A DNA stretch of 8,327 bases. It comes from Pseudomonadota bacterium. GTDB lineage: Bacteria > Pseudomonadota > Alphaproteobacteria > Acetobacterales > Acetobacteraceae. A model generated the notes under the pieces. That model did not search any database, was not told the DNA's origin, and saw only the letters and a list, made by a program, of their open reading frames with translations. The DNA lies in NCBI GenBank assembly GCA_021807465.1, contig JAKBCX010000047.1:1-8327 (forward strand). Direction: 5' to 3'. Positions 5,535 to 8,327 of this stretch are shown here, piece by piece (the first letter of the stretch is position 1; every line of letters begins with the position of its first letter). The position numbers and the translations under genes were made by a program.

Positions 5535-7568
5535 TTGGACTTTGATGTTTCGATACTGTTGAACGTCCATAACGAGTCGGGCTACCTCCTGCGCACCTTA
5601 CGGTCCACGGAAGAAGCCGCACGTTACGTGAGAAGTCAGGGTGTACGGATAGAGCTTCTGATCGTACTAGACCGTCCGACGCTAGAGCTGGCTGCGCAAG
5701 TCGCGCGTTACGACCCGGCGGCGTTCGACGGATTTCAGACCGTGACCGTGGACAATGGCTCGCTGGGTCCATCGCGGAACGACGGGATAGCGATTGCACG
5801 TGGCGAGTACGTGACCGCCTGCGACGCCGACGACCTCATATCCTTCAACGCATTCGCGAGCCTGCTCGAAACCGCCCGGCGGGAAGGGCCGCAGGCCGTT
5901 GTGTTTGCTGAATATCTATTCATGTTCGGCAGAGAGTATTGGGTGGGGCATTATTCGGGGTCGGACATTGTCACGCCGCTACGCGTTGTCACCCATAATC
6001 CGTTTCCCGCACGGTTCTTCGCGCCGCGCGAGCTTCTGCTGAAGATACCGCTCGCCGATATACGGCTGGGTCCTGGCTTCGCCTTTGAAGATTGGCACCT
6101 GAATTGCCAGCTTCTCGCTGCTGGCGTCCGTTTTGTTGTCGCGCCAGACACAATCCTCTTTTACCGCCGGCGGTCCACAAGCCTCTCCGCCGAGTTCGAC
6201 CGGGTGTCCGTCCGTCAGATACCGCCAAGCCGGCTGTTCGAACCCACTTGCTTTTTAAGCACCGCGGGTCCGGCCTATGCCCGCTACACGCAGGCCAGAG
6301 GGGAAGAGGCCGGCATGGAGGCAGCGGATGCTGAGGCGGTCCGGGCGAGCGCGGATTTTCTGCAGACTGCGGTCTGCCGGGAACTCGTTCACGCCGCCAA
6401 CCTGATCGACCCAGCAATAGATTTCAACCGCTATAGCAACGGTAATTGGTGGGGGACGCGAACCTTCCCAATCCACGCGGGGATAGCCTATTACCGGCTT
6501 TGTCAGACGCTCGGGAGCAACGGACCGTTTTCCGACATCGTGTTCGCCCCCAGCAAGGATAGTCTCGATGCGGCCAGGTACATAGCCGAGGTGCTTTGCG
6601 GATTGGCCTGGTCCGGCCAGGCTGCATCCGTGTTGGTGCTTGCGGAACAAGAGGCAGAGCTTGAGCCGCTGCGCGGGCTGCTGCCGCCGGGCACAATTTC
6701 GGTATCCATGTATCCTTTGCATCCTCAACTGACCGAAGAGGATGTGGACGTGCTGACCATCAAAGTTCTGCAGGCCACGGCCGCGAAGGCGCGGATTCAT
6801 TTCGGAAGGTCCGTTTATGCCGCCCGTTTCTGGCGGCGGTTCGGCCCGCTGCTGCGGGACAACCGCGCCATCCTGTACCGGTTGGGCGAGGACCGGCGAA
6901 CGGTGGATGGGCGAGAGTTTCTGGTGGATGAGGATTTCAATTTCATTTCAGATTGCCTCGGAACACTGGACATGCTGCCGTCCGGCAACCAGGGCATCAT
7001 CGCCCGTGACCAAACCCGGATCGGTACCATGCTAGACAAATGGCGGCTATTGCCCGTTCCGGTCACGGCAGCGCCGGTGGTGCGGGATCATGACGGCTTT
7101 CATTACCGGCTGGTTTGGCTGGCGCAGCCGGAGGAGGTGGACCAGATCGATCTACCAATCGCGGTTGCCGCTGTGCTGGCCTCGCACGGCCTGAATGTGC
7201 GGATAGACTCTTGGTCTGGCGCGATCGGCCCCAGCCAGATCGATGCGGTACTCTGCACCGCCAGGCCGAGTGGTTTGCGGCGCCCATTACTAGAGGCGAT
7301 GGCCGCCGGATTGCCCATTATTGCAAGGCAGACAGGTGGGTTGGACGACCTCGTCTTGGATGGACGGACCGGCTTGACGTTGAAGGAACCTCTGGACGAG
7401 GCCGCCTTGGCCGATGCATGCGCAATGGCAATAAAGCATCTCTATGATGACGCCCTTCGCTATGCAATGCTCTCCCGGCAGGCCCGGGAGCTTGTGGAAA
7501 CCCGGCATGGGAGGGATGCTTTCCTTGCCAAGGTGAAAGAGATATTCGCCGATGCCGATGCAGCCTGA
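5535..7568 (+). CDS. Bifunctional glycosyltransferase: N-terminal GT2 domain fused to C-terminal GT4-like domain
   Basis: The protein is 677 residues from TTG 5535, or 687 from ATG 5505. It most likely adds two sugars, or one sugar with an accessory domain, during surface-glycan assembly at the cytoplasmic membrane face. The GT2 half (about residues 1-240) opens 'DFDVSILLNVHNESGYLLRT', has 'LIVLDRP', the metal/nucleotide-binding 'CDADD' with the DxD motif at 97-99, and 'FEDW' at 184-187 near the expected acceptor/base site. After a linker, about residues 310-677 look like a GT-B fold ending in 'LLEAMAAGLPIIARQTGG', the nucleotide-sugar site of GT4 enzymes. The first Glu of the GT4 EX7E motif is Ser579 here while Glu587 is kept, so activity of this half is uncertain. 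No membrane segment is seen. The stop overlaps the next gene by 17 bases, which suggests translational coupling. Confidence 0.85.
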   Translation: MDFDVSILLNVHNESGYLLRTLRSTEEAARYVRSQGVRIELLIVLDRPTLELAAQVARYDPAAFDGFQTVTVDNGSLGPSRNDGIAIARGEYVTACDADDLISFNAFASLLETARREGPQAVVFAEYLFMFGREYWVGHYSGSDIVTPLRVVTHNPFPARFFAPRELLLKIPLADIRLGPGFAFEDWHLNCQLLAAGVRFVVAPDTILFYRRRSTSLSAEFDRVSVRQIPPSRLFEPTCFLSTAGPAYARYTQARGEEAGMEAADAEAVRASADFLQTAVCRELVHAANLIDPAIDFNRYSNGNWWGTRTFPIHAGIAYYRLCQTLGSNGPFSDIVFAPSKDSLDAARYIAEVLCGLAWSGQAASVLVLAEQEAELEPLRGLLPPGTISVSMYPLHPQLTEEDVDVLTIKVLQATAAKARIHFGRSVYAARFWRRFGPLLRDNRAILYRLGEDRRTVDGREFLVDEDFNFISDCLGTLDMLPSGNQGIIARDQTRIGTMLDKWRLLPVPVTAAPVVRDHDGFHYRLVWLAQPEEVDQIDLPIAVAAVLASHGLNVRIDSWSGAIGPSQIDAVLCTARPSGLRRPLLEAMAAGLPIIARQTGGLDDLVLDGRTGLTLKEPLDEAALADACAMAIKHLYDDALRYAMLSRQARELVETRHGRDAFLAKVKEIFADADAA

Positions 7569-7968
7569 ACTGGCCGAACTACTGGATCAACAACAGCGGG
7601 ACCGGCGGCAATTGCTGCTCTATTCGGCGCGCCTAGACGAGGAAGTTCGCAAGACGGCTGAGTTGACCAGAAGGATTGCGGAGCTGACGGAAGCGATCGA
7701 GGCGGCAAAGACCGAGAATTGCCGGAAACTTGAGGATATCCTGTCACGCCACGCGGCGGAAATGGCCGAGGGCAAGGCGCGCTACACGGCGGAAATTGGG
7801 GAACTGGTGGCCTGGCGCGATACGATGATGCGGTCCCGGGTCTACGGGTTAATGTTGCTGTACGGGCGGCTTTACCAAGTGCCGGTTCTGGGCCGGCTGT
7901 TGCGATTCTTGCGGCGTGCCGCCAGGGCCGCTTACGCCGGGCTGAAGTCCTTTCGGCAAAGATAGGGT
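7552..7968 (+). CDS. Small coiled-coil protein coupled to the glycosyltransferase
   Basis: This gene encodes 137 residues. ATG 7552 lies inside the end of the glycosyltransferase gene with a weak GAGA (7539-7542) 9 bases upstream; ATG 7558 is an alternative. Residues 5-90 are highly charged with heptad-like spacing of Leu, Ile and Ala ('RRIAELTEAIEAAK' and 'RKLEDILSRHAAEMAEG') and should form a long coiled coil. Residues 95-122 change to a basic, hydrophobic stretch ('MLLYGRLYQVPVLGRLLRFL'), which could be an amphipathic membrane-associating helix. No catalytic motif is visible. Proteins with a coiled coil followed by 'SRxY/W...' tails are seen in polysaccharide clusters, often attached to glycosyltransferases. 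It may scaffold the upstream enzyme or measure chain length, but this is inferred from context only. Confidence 0.75.
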
Positions 7969-7986
7969 TGCTCGGGCGCTTATGGT

Positions 7987-8327
7987 TCATTCTCTGACGC
8001 TGGCTGCGACGAGCGCCCCGAGCATTCCGAAGCGATGCGGCCAATCCGGCAGGGCGGTCAGGTTCGTGCCAGGACCAGAACCACTCGGCTGGATAATTTC
8101 CTGCATAACACTTACGAACTCGCGGCTAACGAAACCAGACTTAAGATCTTCCGGCACCCTGAATGTCTCCATATGTCTCGAAATCTCCGCGTAGATCAGG
8201 CTTAGACCCTCCATCTGCCGGATGATGGCGGTATCGCTGTCTGCCATGGTCGCGCTACCCGCGCGCCGGATGTAGCGGTAGGCGGCGTCTGGCACATGGG
8301 CATAGCGCCGGCTGCGGGCGGCCACCA
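7987..8327 (-). CDS. Glycosyltransferase-like protein, C-terminal fragment (5' end outside window)
   Basis: This is a minus-strand frame open to the right edge, ending at TGA 7989-7987, with about 113 codons visible. The fragment 'RRYAHVPDAAYRYIRRAGSA' matches the segment that follows the catalytic core of many GT2 enzymes, where a '..P..LYRYR.R.GS' strand ends the nucleotide-sugar domain. The remaining ~85 residues are helical and charged ('ISRHMETFRVPEDL') and end 'LGALVAASVRE'. The DxD and N-terminal parts lie outside the window, so donor and linkage are unknown. A GTG at 8325-8323 is an unlikely start because the homologous segment should lie deep inside a protein. It converges on the coiled-coil gene with an 18-base gap and no visible terminator. 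Confidence 0.6.
   Translation of the reverse strand, partial: VAARSRRYAHVPDAAYRYIRRAGSATMADSDTAIIRQMEGLSLIYAEISRHMETFRVPEDLKSGFVSREFVSVMQEIIQPSGSGPGTNLTALPDWPHRFGMLGALVAASVRE

Noticed and set aside
5989..6417. 142-codon minus-strand frame inside the glycosyltransferase
   Set aside because: It is a Pro/Arg-rich shadow of a gene with clear GT2 motifs in the plus frame.
7982..8194. 70-codon plus-strand frame at the right end
   Set aside because: It is antisense to the minus-strand glycosyltransferase-like fragment, and its product has no features.

Overview
The window is GC-rich (AT-poor third positions, heavy GGC/GCC codon use) and reads as a chromosomal segment of an alphaproteobacterium. 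The best guess is the Acetobacteraceae/Rhodospirillales. The main reason is the large glycine-rich protein ending in a Hint_2 domain with the lead-in 'DGNGGTDIT-C' and a 'PYPRAKSHRQVP' tail, a style I associate with acetic-acid bacteria and relatives. This is an inference from protein style, not a database match.

Layout. Bases 2-223 hold the C-terminal end of an AraC-type transcriptional regulator that begins outside the window. Bases 325-4179 encode a roughly 1284-residue protein of four parts: an N-terminal glycine-rich domain resembling the glycine-rich domain of animal ALK/LTK receptors, autotransporter-like beta-strand repeats, two and a half copies of a ~220-residue repeat, and a C-terminal Hint (hedgehog/intein) domain. 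Bases 4180-4473 are non-coding and contain a perfect 11-bp-stem hairpin. Bases 4474-5070 encode a compact six-helix membrane protein of the cation diffusion facilitator type without the usual cytoplasmic domain. Bases 5071-5534 are mostly non-coding, apart from a 50-codon signal-peptide-like ORF that looks like a gene remnant.

Bases 5535-7968 are a glycan-synthesis pair. The first gene is a bifunctional GT2-GT4 glycosyltransferase, probably initiated at TTG behind a perfect AGGAGG. The second is a small coiled-coil protein whose start overlaps the end of the glycosyltransferase gene by 17 bases. Converging from the minus strand at 7987-8327 is the end of another glycosyltransferase-like protein, cut by the window edge.

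The right half therefore looks like part of an exopolysaccharide or surface-glycan cluster, and the left half encodes a probable surface or secreted adhesin-like protein with a possible self-processing C-terminus. Whether the two halves cooperate, for example by glycosylation of the large Ser/Thr/Gly-rich protein, cannot be shown from sequence. No RNA genes, CRISPR arrays, intact insertion sequences or phage genes were seen.
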